DNA of 63,310 nucleotides from Blattamonas nauphoetae (lineage: Eukaryota > Preaxostyla > Oxymonadida): positions 1 through 63,310 of the forward strand of contig JARBJD010000393.1 of the NCBI GenBank assembly GCA_033064195.1. The letters run 5' to 3'. The notes under the pieces were generated by a model that searched no databases, had not been told where the DNA came from, and saw nothing but the letters and a program-made list of their open reading frames with translations. Below, one piece after another: positions 18,512 to 27,569 of this stretch; the first letter of the stretch is position 1, and each line of letters opens with the position of its first letter. The translations under genes and the position numbers were made by a program.

Positions 18512-20630
18512 GTGAGATTCGAGAACAACACATCCGCTCGATACAACGACATCTTCATCGAATCCTCTCTCTTCGGGGGAAAAGACAGCGAGGAGGAGAG
18601 ACATCACGGTGTCTGGCACAACATCCACGATGCGAAGACGGCGAAAGTGTTGCGATCGCTGTTGGAGGTGGACAAAGATACTGTGGAAGGATCATTTGAC
18701 TTCACGATATTTGGAGTGCCTCTCGTGTCATTCAATTCCTTTTCTGTGTCTGGTCACGCCCTGCTCGCCATCACAACCGAACAGCCAACCTCGTCCGTTT
18801 CTGTGAACTTCGAAGACATCACCCAGACAATTGCTGGGAAAGCGCGATGTGTTCATGTGACGTCATCCTCTCTTGGAACAGTCGTGACTCCTTCACATTG
18901 GGCAGGATCGTTCACTCAATCTCAGCCTCTTTTGACTTCGTTGGATGCGACAGCTCTCTCACCTCTGGCCACCCATTCTTCGGGTTATCGCTGTTATTCT
19001 ATCTCCTCCCTGTCCTCGGCTCTCGCCTCGGCACTCGCTCATTCACTCAGCACCGCGCTTTTCGTGTTGAATACAACATCTGCTTCTTCTTCCGCATCCG
19101 AAAGTGGAGCAAAAGTCTTCCCGTTGTGAAAGAGACAACTAGCTCGCTCTCAATCGAGGAGTGTTCATTTGGCTCACCGGAATCAGACACCCCACTCACT
19201 TCAGCCCTTTTCGACATCTCATTCAGCAACCCTCCGTGTTGAACTGACCGACACAGACACACTCTGCTTCACAACAATACGAATTGAGTCGTGCTCATTG
19301 ACTGGTGCTCCTCTCCTCTCGCTTGTTCTCTCAGCAACCCAACATACGAATTGGGACCTCAATCTGAAAGGGATTTCGTTTGCAGAGGAATCATCGAACT
19401 CTGTTCTATCTGGTGCCCTCATCTTCATTTCTGGTACTTCGTTTGCGACGCAACTTGCTCTCTCTCGCTTCCCGCCAGTTTATCCAGTAACAGATGAAAA
19501 CAAGTTCTGGTGAATTGATTCATCCACTTCAGTGGAATCGTCGCTTCTGGTGTGTCTTGTCGAACCTTGAAACGAGATTGATGTGGATGGGAAGAAAGGA
19601 AAGGACATCGGCCACTGCGGTCATTTTGGAGTTGCTTGTTCGATGATCGGAAAGGGGAATGGTCGAGCGAATACTGCTGACACTCTCAAAGTAGATCAAC
19701 CTTCAAGACGAGACGAAGAGGGACGAAGCGATCGCTCTTCACTCAATCACACTCTCGATTGGACGACAGACAGGGCAACTCGTCGTCTCATCACTTTCCT
19801 TCGAAACAAGAATCGACTCTTAATCTCACTTCCTGATCACTCTCCACGCAGCTAGCTCACTCACTATCACATCCTGCTCCTTTACATCGTTCACTTCATC
19901 CACATCTCCGTCAATTCTTTCATCCACCATCCAACCCATCCAATCTGTGACTCTCTCCGACACATCCTTCGTCTCCTGCCACTCATCAGTTTCTGCACGA
20001 TCTGGTGTTCTTGATGTGTCTCTCATCGAAGGAATCACGATCACATTCACCCACTCATGCGAAACGTTCACATCCTGCTCGTCTCCAAAAGCGACAGCCA
20101 ATCTGATCTTCATATCACACCCATCTTTGTCAGTATCAGTGATTTCGTCGTCTCTTGACTTGGACTCGACAAAGACCTCAGACTCGTTGGCTGACTTAGC
20201 TGTGAAAGAATGAGAACATCATGTTCCGGTCCCGCTCTTCCTGCTTTTCTCGATATTTGGGGAAGAAGTGTTCATCTCGAAGGATTCGTGTGATGTATCG
20301 GTTTGTAGCTTCTCAGAGTTTTAGAGACAAATCACACAAAACGCACAACTGTCTCTTCACGATCATTCAAAGTGTGAACATTATTGGAGCTCTCACTACA
20401 AATCATTAGACACCAGTGTTCTCCATGTCAGCTCCCAAATTGTCGCTTCAATCATGTTCCATGTCATCTTTACAGTTTGCACAGGATCCAACCACCCCAA
20501 CAACTGTTCTGGGAGCTTCACTCTTTGTTGTTTCGAAGACTAAATCGGTCGAATACGATGATTCTACATTTACTCTCTTCATGAAAGTGATCTTATTCGA
20601 AGGATTTCACAACCCAGTGTTGTGACACAT
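18512..20630 (+). pseudogene. Decayed host beta-helix surface protein gene
   Basis: Successive + strand frames carry beta-helix-like text: short Ser/Thr/Val-rich strands with cysteines such as IEECSFGSPESD, IESCSLTGAPLLSLVLSA, DTSFVSCHSS and CETFTSCSS. Around 19,570-19,650 comes the block IDVDGKKGKDIGHCGHFGVAC, which fits the V-D-x-x-G-x-D-x-x-x-CG-x-x-x-x-x-C repeat of Pmp-like right-handed beta-helix proteins, which are expanded in some metamonads. The frame changes several times and stops intervene, so it is a pseudogene or intron-bearing remnant. It lies wholly inside the hAT element, so it was probably captured or was a nested insertion. The assignment is from pattern only. Confidence 0.5.
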
Positions 20631-20749
20631 GCAATTGGAACAGTCGCACTGACACAACTCTGTGAGATATGGAATGAAAAGATAGGGAAGCTTGTGCAGA
20701 TTATTTATCATTGCAAGAGGGAGGTAAGCGAATTCTTTTTTCTTCATTG

Positions 20750-22260
20750 CGAGTGGGGGAGTTCGTTCGTATTGTTCTGCTTGTTGTGGAGGGCGAGTGG
20801 GGGAGTTTGTTGAGCTTGTTGTTCTGGTTCTTCTTGTTGTTGAGGGCGAGTGGGGGAGTTTGTTGAGCTTGTTGTTCTTGTTCTTCTTGTTGTTGAGGGC
20901 GAGTGGAGGAGTTTGTTGAGTTTGTTGAGCTTGTTGTTCTTCTTGTTGAGGTCGAGTGGGGGAGTTTGTTGAGCTTGTTGTTCTGGTTCTTCTTGTTGTT
21001 GAGGCCGAGTGGGGGAGTTTGTTGAGCTTGTTGTTCTTGTTCTTCTTGTTGTTGAGGTCGAGTGGGGGAGTTTGTTGAGCTTGTTGTTCTGGTTCTTCTT
21101 GTTGTTGAGGCCGAGTGGGGGAGTTTGTTGAGCTTGTTGTTCTGGTTCTTCTTGTTGTTGAGGGCGAGTGGGGGAGTTTGTTGAGCTTGTTGTTCTGGTT
21201 CTTCTTGTTGTTGAGGGCGAGTGGGGGAGTTTGTTGAGCTTGTTGTTCTGGTTCTTCTTGTTGTTGAGGGCGAGTGGGGGAGTTTGTTGAGCTTGTTGTT
21301 CTTGTTCTTCTTGTTGTTGAGGGCGAGTGGAGGAGTTTGTTGAGTTTGTTGAGCTTGTTGTTCTTCTTGTTGAGGTCGAGTGGGGGAGTTTGTTGAGCTT
21401 GTTGTTCTGGTTCTTCTTGTTGTTGAGGCCGAGTGGGGAGTTTGTTGAGCTTGTTGTTCTTGTTCTGCTTGTTGTGGAGGGCGAGTGGGGAGTTTGTTGA
21501 GCTTGTTGTTCTGGTTCTTCTTGTTGTTGAGGGCGAGTGGGGGAGTTTGTTGAGCTTGTTGTTCTGGTTCTTCTTGTTGTTGAGGGCGAGTGGGGGAGTT
21601 TGTTGAGCTTGTTGTTCTTGTTCTTCTTGTTGTTGAGGGCGAGTGGGGAGTTTGTTGAGCTTGTTGTTCTGGTTCTTCTTGTTGTTGAGGGCGAGTGGGG
21701 AGTTTGTTGAGCTTGTTGTTCTTGTTCTTCTTGTTGTTGAGGGCGAGTGGGGAGTTTGTTGAGCTTGTTGTTCTGGTTCTTCTTGTTGTTGAGGGCGAGT
21801 GGGGGAGTTTGTTGAGCTTGTTGTTCTTGTTGGTCTTGTTGTTGAGGGCGAGTGGGGAGTTTGTTGAGCTTGTTGTTCTGGTTCTTCTTGTTGTTGAGGG
21901 CGAGTGGGGGAGTTTGTTGAGCTTGTTGTTCTGGTTCTTCTTGTTGTTGAGGTCGAGTGGGGGAGTTTGTTGAGCTTGTTGTTCTGGTTCTTCTTGTTGT
22001 TGAGGGCGAGTGGGGAGTTTGTTGAGCTTGTTGTTCTGGTTCTTCTTGTTGTTGAGGGCGAGTGGGGAGTTTGTTGAGCTTGTTGTTCTTGTTCTTCTTG
22101 TTGTTGAGGGCGAGTGGGGAGTTTGTTGAGCTTGTTGTTCTGGTTCTTCTTGTTGTTGAGGGCGAGTGGGGGAGTTTGTTGAGCTTGTTGTTCTGGTTCT
22201 TCTTGTTGTTGAGGGCGAGTGGGGGAGTTTGTTGAGCTTGTTGTTGTTCTTGTTGTTGTT
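20750..22260. repeat. 53-bp minisatellite, about 28 units
   Basis: Unit on the + strand: GAGGGCGAGTGGGGGAGTTT, then GTTGAGCTTGTTGTTCTGGT, then TCTTCTTGTTGTT (53 bases); many units have one G fewer (52). Some are shorter or fused. Read antisense, the unit has no stop in any frame and gives Asn/Lys, Thr/Arg/Ser and Gln/Glu/Pro peptides in turn, so a 520-codon frame runs through (22,263-20,701). It sits just downstream of the transposase stop and could be noncoding; long open frames arise automatically from such a unit. Confidence 0.92.
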
Positions 22261-22395
22261 CATTTTCTTCTGTCTCTCCTTCAGGTTCAGATCGCGATCC
22301 GTGGCAAGTTGTTGGCTGAAGCTGACTCTGAATCCTACATCAGTTTTATCTGTTTCTGCAAAATTCGCGAGTAGAGATCTTACGCTCGTTCAATA

Positions 22396-24778
22396 TCAAT
22401 CAGTCGTTCTCTCATCGAATGCTCGAGCAATCTGCGATGAAAGAGAGGGCATCTCATGGGTTGCTTCTTTCCGTTCCCATCGTCTGGAGAAGTGTTCGTG
22501 GACCGGATCAAATCTCTTTCCGGATAGTTCCTCGTGGTGAATCGCTCTTGGTGGAAAGGATGGAAATGATGGAAGTGATAGTGGGAAGGAGAGATTCGTG
22601 GGAGGAGGAAGAGACACGGACGAACGAGTCGAGATCGACGAACAGGCAAGACGTGCTTCAGATTCAGTCTCCCAAATATCCATCTCATCCATGACATCCA
22701 TCAATCTCTCATTCTCGTCCCCCACATATTCGCTCACTCTCATCATTTTCTCGCTTCTCACATCATCGAGATCCATGCTTCGTTTCTGCTTCACAATGAG
22801 ATCGTCGATTGTGCGGTGAGTGGACATCTTTACGATTGGGTGATACCTTGGATGTGGATGAAGAGTTTTGAATTCATGAATCAATGATTGGTAGTGGTAG
22901 TTGGTAAGTATGTCAGGAGCATTCATTGAAATCAGAAAGAGAGATTCAAGGGCGGAGCTGGAGAGAGACGAACGAAAGAACGTCTTAATCCGATTCGTCC
23001 GACTGAAGCCACGTTCAGCCTCGACAGATGTTGGAGACACGAGCAAGCAGATTTGACTGAGGATGGATAGGCGTGGATAGAGAAGGGAGTCAGTTTGGGA
23101 GTGGATCGTGGAGCACCATCTCTCTCCAAAGGTTCGAATCGTTTCGTTTTCTACTGTGCAAGAATCTACAAACGAATCAAATTCCGTATCCATCGAAGTT
23201 GAACACGTATCGTTGAAATGGATTGAATACGTTTCACAGAGAGAAGCATACGCCGTTCTCGCGAGGCTTGTATCTTCTTTATCGACACAGAAGAGGTCGA
23301 TGAAGTGTCTCCATTCCCCCATCGACATCTCCTCCGCGAATTCAGTCTCCAGATCGGAGAGAAACATCATGGAAAGGTTTATCTTCGACAGAAGTGTGTC
23401 TCCAGCTGTCCGTAGCGTCTTTGGAGAGACCAGTGAAAGGAGAGCAGAGGGGTTGTTCAGTTCGGACAGGTGGGCGAGAGTTGATTGCAGCTGATCGTTC
23501 AGGTCGAAGAGTGACAGGCTTCGGCGCTGAACAATTTCAGTGAGAGAGTGAAATGGAGAGAGAACTGTTTTGAGGAGAACCAGTGTCGAGCGAAATCGCT
23601 TCGTCCATTGTTGTTTGAGCCGAATCTCTTTTCTTTTTTGTCAACGACGTAGTTGCCAGAATTTTGGTGATGGATTGATAGCAGGCGAGAGCGTGTTCGG
23701 TAGTTCTAAAGATCGAATCCCATCTTATGCGATGGATGAGAGGAAGCGATGTCTTTCTTTCTTTGAGTCGCTTCTGTAAAGTCACCAACAGCCGTCGACG
23801 GTGCGGACTTCGTTTGATGAAAGAAGCACAGTCTTTCAGAATCTCGATTGCTCTTCTGAATTCAGAATACTGAATGCGATGGAGGGTTCGGTTCAGGACG
23901 ATTTGGATTCGATGAGCGAAACAATGAACATGAATCCCTCTAAACCCTGCGAGTCTAAACCGTCCCAGAAACCCGTCGTTCTCTCCTCTCATTGCACTGT
24001 CACCATCCGAGGAAACAGAAATGCAATGGTGTAGTGGCAACTCGTTTTTCTCGAGAGTCGATCGAACAGCGTTAAGAATCTGTTCGCCAGACGATGTTGA
24101 GATGTGAGGGAGACCAATTGCTTGACGACTCAGTTGCTCATGTCGATCGAAAAATTTGAGAATAATTATGAGATGGTTGTTTGCCGAGATATCTGTCGAT
24201 GAATCAATGATGACTGAGTAGAATGGACGGTTGGTTGAAAGGAGGGAACGATTGAAGGCGAATACTTGAGACATGATGGATAAAGCGTTTTGGAAGGAAC
24301 GATGCGATTGAAATGTGCCGACAGATGAGGAAGGAATATTCGCTGAGCGATCGAACTCAGCAACGAGTGATCGATGATGACAGATTGGTAGATTATGTTT
24401 TGAGATGTAATGGACAGATCTAAATAAATTGGTGATCAGGATGTGGGAGAGATGCATTCGAGAAAGTGAGTTTTGAGTTGGCCCACTGAGTATTGCCTCT
24501 TTTGATTCAGCATTTGCATGAAGGTTTGTTTGAGTGTGTTTAACCAGGTTCGAGAGTTTGATACTTGTCGAATATCGCGTAATAAATGATTGGTTTTTGA
24601 GACGCTTGTTTTGATAGAATTCCGAGCATCTACAACAGAGAATCCCTTCCCCATCAACTTGCTTAAAGAGACCTTTCTCAGTCGGAAACATGTTTTCAAA
24701 GTCCTTTATCAACCTTGCCTGTTTCAAATCATTGATGGAAGAAAGAGGAGGATGCGAAATGGAGAAGTTTGGATCCAT
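22396..24778 (-). pseudogene. hAT transposase, ZNF862/KIAA1586-like
   Basis: Two consecutive minus-strand frames make one transposase. The first (24,778-23,537) has an N-terminal Cys/His finger (CCRCSEFY...LVKHTQTNLHANA), then VIDSSTDISANNHLIII, SVSSDGDSAMRG, HVHCFAHRIQIVLNR and IRWDSIFRTTEHALACYQSI, which are the RNase-H-fold blocks of this hAT group. The second frame (stop-free from about 23,540 to 22,396) ends in the hAT dimerisation region LYPRLSILSQICLLVSPTSVEAERGFS and a Ser/Pro-rich tail. The frame change near an A/T homopolymer at ~23,630 is either a real frameshift or a sequence error. The start at 24,778 is 157 bases from the element end. Confidence 0.9.
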
Positions 24779-24935
24779 CGAGAAAAATATGGGAATGTGA
24801 TCAATCCCGGATCTCGTCTTTATGATGAAATTGAGACGAATGCTCCAAGGAAAATGATCACATGAATTATATCAACAAGAAAAAGAATGAATCTGAATGA
24901 ATTGAGGAAGTCGGCTCTGTGGGTGGAAAGCCCTG

Positions 24936-24943
24936 CTCGTGAC
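24936..24943. repeat. hAT target site duplication, right
   Basis: CTCGTGAC, after which the Polinton terminal repeat resumes with TAATGCGTAGAACG as in the uninterrupted unit at ~1,168. Confidence 0.95.
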
Positions 24944-25136
24944 TAATGCGTAGAACGAATTGAAGGTTGAATTGGAGACGGTGGATTTCTAGGAATCCGC
25001 CCCGGGGTTCATGTTGGCCGCACTTAGATGTGCCCGTTAATCATGTCCACCCAAGACTTAACCCTTCAAGGAATTCGCCAGCAGTAGTCATTGAGTAGGA
25101 TCACGATAGAATGATCCCCAAAGGAGTATCGGGTTG

Positions 25137-25173
25137 TCTCAGTTAGAGACTTCGAACCCTCACAGGGTGAGAG
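25137..25173 (+). repeat. ~35-bp recurring insertion module (copy 2)
   Basis: TCTCAGTTAGAGACTTCGAA and CCCTCACAGGGTGAGAG lie between GTTG and TCCTACGG. The other copies of this repeat unit read GTTGTCCTACGG straight through, so this is a clean insertion. Short inverted ends TCTCA/TGAGA. Confidence 0.6.
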
Positions 25174-25396
25174 TCCTACGGTAAAATCATACAAACTTGA
25201 AAAATTGAATGATGAATGAATGAATGATTGAAAAATGAATGAATGAAGAAGTCGAAAGTAGGCACTGCAAAGTAGAAAGAAACAAAAAAGAAAGAAGCAA
25301 AATGAAAGCTGGCACAACAAGGAACAAAAAATAAAAAACTCTCAACACCTCACTTCACATTTCATTTTTATTTTTTGATTTTTTAATTTGTATTAA

Positions 25397-25765
25397 ATGA
25401 CAACAGTGAATACTACATGTGTCTCGCTAAAGACTTCGAACCCTCCAAAGGGGAGCGAAAAACGTCGAACAGAAGCCAAGCAAGCTTTGATTCAGTCAAT
25501 GAAAGAAGAGAACTGTGAACTTGTCTCTGAGTATGTCAGGCATAATATCCCAGTCATCTATGTTCATGAAGGTGTTGAATGGAGGATAAAACCAAAGTTG
25601 TGGAATCAAGGAAACAGACCACACATGTCACAACGTCGACACTACACTCAATCGTTTGTGGAAAATGAACTGAGGAAGTACGACTGTGAGCTCGTTGGTG
25701 AGTACAAGCAGGTTCCTGTTCCATCAGAGAAAATTTTGGGGTGTTTCTGGTGTTCACAAAATTAA
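25397..25765 (+). CDS. Small Polinton terminal gene, fibre-side copy of B
   Basis: 122 residues, oriented into the element. The first ~105 residues match the polymerase-side copies (PVIYVHEGVEWRIKPK, MSQRRHYTQSFVENELRKYD). The last ~17 (VPVPSEKILGCFWCSQN) are different, because the terminal repeat boundary falls inside the gene and unique fibre-side DNA supplies the end. Function not recognised. A T-rich tract and ATTAAATG precede it, as in copy A. Confidence 0.65.
   Translation: MTTVNTTCVSLKTSNPPKGSEKRRTEAKQALIQSMKEENCELVSEYVRHNIPVIYVHEGVEWRIKPKLWNQGNRPHMSQRRHYTQSFVENELRKYDCELVGEYKQVPVPSEKILGCFWCSQN
25421..25458 (+). repeat. ~35-bp recurring insertion module (copy 3)
   Basis: Same locus as copy 1 in the other terminal repeat, inside the small gene; it supplies residues VSLKTSNPPKGSE. 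It is absent from the copy at 42,031-42,393. Confidence 0.5.
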
Positions 25766-25824
25766 CGCTGATTTTTTTTTATTTGATTTTTTTATTTTGC
25801 ATATGAAGAGTAGGTCCAGTTAGT

Positions 25825-26115
25825 ACAAGTGTGAGACCTCGACGTAACGTTCCAAGATACTCAGGCTAAATGGTGCCCTCGTGACTGATGCGTAGAACGA
25901 ATTGAAGGTTGGATTGGAGACGGATGATCGAAAGATTGTCCCCGGGGTTCATGTTGGCTTCAGATTCTTTAAATGAATTTGACCGTAAATCATGCCCACC
26001 CAAGACTTATCCCTTCAAGGACTTCGCTATTCTCTGTGAGAGCGTAGCAGTCATTGAGAAGGATTGAGATAGATCGTCCCCAAAGGGGTATCGGGGTGTC
26101 CATAGGAAACTTACA
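25825..26115. repeat. Inner copy of the ~300-bp Polinton end unit
   Basis: Runs from GACCTCGACGTAACG to CCCCAAAGGGGTATC with the same internal landmarks as the units in the terminal repeat, but clearly more diverged. It lies between the small gene and the fibre gene and fills the gap between them. Confidence 0.7.
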
Positions 26116-26185
26116 CGAGCATGAACAGGAACTACTCAACGTCTATTTTTGTCTTTTTTAATTTCAATGAAAGAGCAAATAAAAA

Positions 26186-27106
26186 ATGAATCGACAAAAA
26201 TACAATTCACAAATGATTGAGAAAATGATTGATCATAATCTTTCGACGATCACTGAGAATGCAGCAGTCATTCACTCACTACAGACGGAATTAGAAACGA
26301 ATCAGGAAGAAGTCGACACACTAAAGAAGACAACTGAAGCACACAAGACAGCAATATCATCAATCCAAAACGTCGTTTCAACAAATGGATCAATCACTTG
26401 TTCAGCTGGTATTGCAACACCAGAAATTGGAGGATTGATCAATGTGAATGGAGCGAAGTGGAATATATCTGAGGGATCACTTCCGAAGTATCCTGGAACA
26501 TATCCGGCTTCAACATTTAAGTCTGGTATTTCAATTTCGCAATCGATTGCAGAAACATCTGGAATTCAGTTCAATGGAGATGGAATTGTCATGTGGTCTC
26601 CCTGTGACACACCAGCATTGTATTACTACGATGAGGATACTGGTTCAGGAGTGTTTTCAATATCATCAACTGGAAGTTTTTCTCAGCTTTCAGACAGAAG
26701 AGTCAAAAGGAATATTGTTCCATACCCTAATGTTCTTGAACAATTGAATAAAGTCGAAATTGTGCAGTATCAGTTCAACACATTCGACTCGAAGATCAGC
26801 AAAGTCACAAAGCAAATAGAGAGCGAGACAGATGAAGAACACTTGAAGAACTGCAAAGAGAAATGCGAATGCTTGAAGAAGGAAAGAGAGAAGAAACACA
26901 TTGGTGGTATTGCACAACAGATCCAAGAAATCTTTCCTGAAGTTGTGAATGATTCCAATCCAGATTGTCTTCAAGTTGATTATGCAGAACTCTCTTGCTT
27001 CTGTGTGAAAGCCATTCAGGAATTATCCTCTATCGTCGGACAACAACAGACACTCATCAATGAACTGATCCAAAAATATAATACACTGATTAGTATTCCA
27101 ACATGA
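26186..27106 (+). CDS. Fibre-like protein with S74 intramolecular chaperone domain, copy B
   Basis: 306 residues. About 1-65 is a coiled coil (SLQTELETNQEEVDTLKKTT); 70-160 is a beta-rich, Gly/Ser-rich shaft or head (IATPEIGGLINVNGAKW, SISSTGSFSQ); about 166-306 is a Peptidase_S74-type chaperone: FSQLSDRRVKRNIVPY, in which the Ser-Asp at ~168 matches the usual self-cleavage site, then HIGGIAQQIQEIFPEVV and LQVDYAELSCFCVKAIQEL, ending in a coiled coil. In phage tail spikes and in MYRF this domain trimerises the protein and then cuts itself off. Here it would make a trimeric virion fibre. It lies at the end opposite the polymerase and converges on the 136-residue gene (17-base overlap). Only copy B has it. 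Looks whole. Confidence 0.82.
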   Translation: MNRQKYNSQMIEKMIDHNLSTITENAAVIHSLQTELETNQEEVDTLKKTTEAHKTAISSIQNVVSTNGSITCSAGIATPEIGGLINVNGAKWNISEGSLPKYPGTYPASTFKSGISISQSIAETSGIQFNGDGIVMWSPCDTPALYYYDEDTGSGVFSISSTGSFSQLSDRRVKRNIVPYPNVLEQLNKVEIVQYQFNTFDSKISKVTKQIESETDEEHLKNCKEKCECLKKEREKKHIGGIAQQIQEIFPEVVNDSNPDCLQVDYAELSCFCVKAIQELSSIVGQQQTLINELIQKYNTLISIPT

Positions 27107-27500
27107 GATCAACCAGAAATTCATAATACTCTTTTATTATTTTTCCATTGATTGTCTCTGATGTTTCCATCTCGATTGACTCACCAGAACTGTCTTTGAA
27201 CCAGATCTTCACAATAGATTGTCGAGTAGTTAATTCCCACTTCTTTCGCTTCGCAATCTGTTCATTGCAGAAAGCAACATATGAATCATTGTGTGCATCA
27301 GTCTGGATCCAATCACCATGGATTGTTATGTGCTGCGGTACATCTTTTGAAATGACTGTCGATGCATCACTAATCTCTTCTTTCACATGGATGAGTTTGC
27401 AGTCAAGAAAGTAGATGTATTTTTGTTTTCTTGAATTGGTAAAATCAGGAGGGAGTTGAGCAGTGTGAGAATTCTGAATTGAGAAGTACCGTTTGACCAT
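27090..27500 (-). CDS. 136-residue Polinton protein, unknown
   Basis: Beta-rich sequence (KYIYFLDCKLIHV, QHITIHGDWIQTD, SIVKIWFKDSSGESIEM) with a helical end. The upstream motif TTTTATTTTTGTAGAAAT (rev. strand, ~27,503-27,523) matches other Polinton genes. It sits between the fibre gene and the second capsid-like gene, so a minor capsid or fibre-base protein is possible, but no family is recognised. Confidence 0.65.
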   Translation of the reverse strand: MVKRYFSIQNSHTAQLPPDFTNSRKQKYIYFLDCKLIHVKEEISDASTVISKDVPQHITIHGDWIQTDAHNDSYVAFCNEQIAKRKKWELTTRQSIVKIWFKDSSGESIEMETSETINGKIIKEYYEFLVDLMLEY

Positions 27501-27569
27501 TTGTGATTTCTACAAAAATAAAATATTCAATTTAGTAATATGACTCTGTCATTCTAGAAATGCTATGCA

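Larger units (their letters stand above)
15532..24935 (-). mobile_element. hAT-superfamily DNA transposon, 9.4 kb, nested in Polinton B
   Basis: Ends are perfect 12-bp inverted repeats (CAGGGCTTTCCA...TGGAAAGCCCTG is seen as CAGGGCTTTCC on the left and GGAAAGCCCTG on the right, plus one more matching base) with an 8-bp duplication of Polinton sequence outside. The transposase gene lies at the right end on the minus strand. The left 7 kb is not transposase: a decayed host-like beta-helix gene, other C/T-rich coding-like remnants and a 53-bp minisatellite. Nine kilobases is large for a hAT element. The insertion postdates Polinton B, and the intact ends and duplication suggest it is fairly recent. 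Confidence 0.93.
14383..25714. repeat. Polinton terminal repeat, fibre side of copy B (split by hAT)
   Basis: Matches bases 1-1930. The first part is 14,386-15,531 and it resumes at 24,944 after the hAT element. Contains the same two tRNA-like modules, short direct repeats, AT-rich run and ~300-bp units. The inner boundary falls inside the small gene at about 25,714. Confidence 0.75.

Noticed and set aside
20750-22260. CRISPR-like array
   Set aside because: Units are contiguous with no unique spacers, and the setting is eukaryotic.
20701-22263. 520-codon minus-strand open frame as a real Gln/Asn-rich protein
   Set aside because: It is the automatic result of a stop-free minisatellite unit; there is no non-repeat domain at either end.
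1642-25458. The ~35-bp modules as ordinary spliceosomal introns
   Set aside because: Some begin GT and end AG, but they are very short, one lies in noncoding repeat DNA, and one would be spliced on the non-gene strand.
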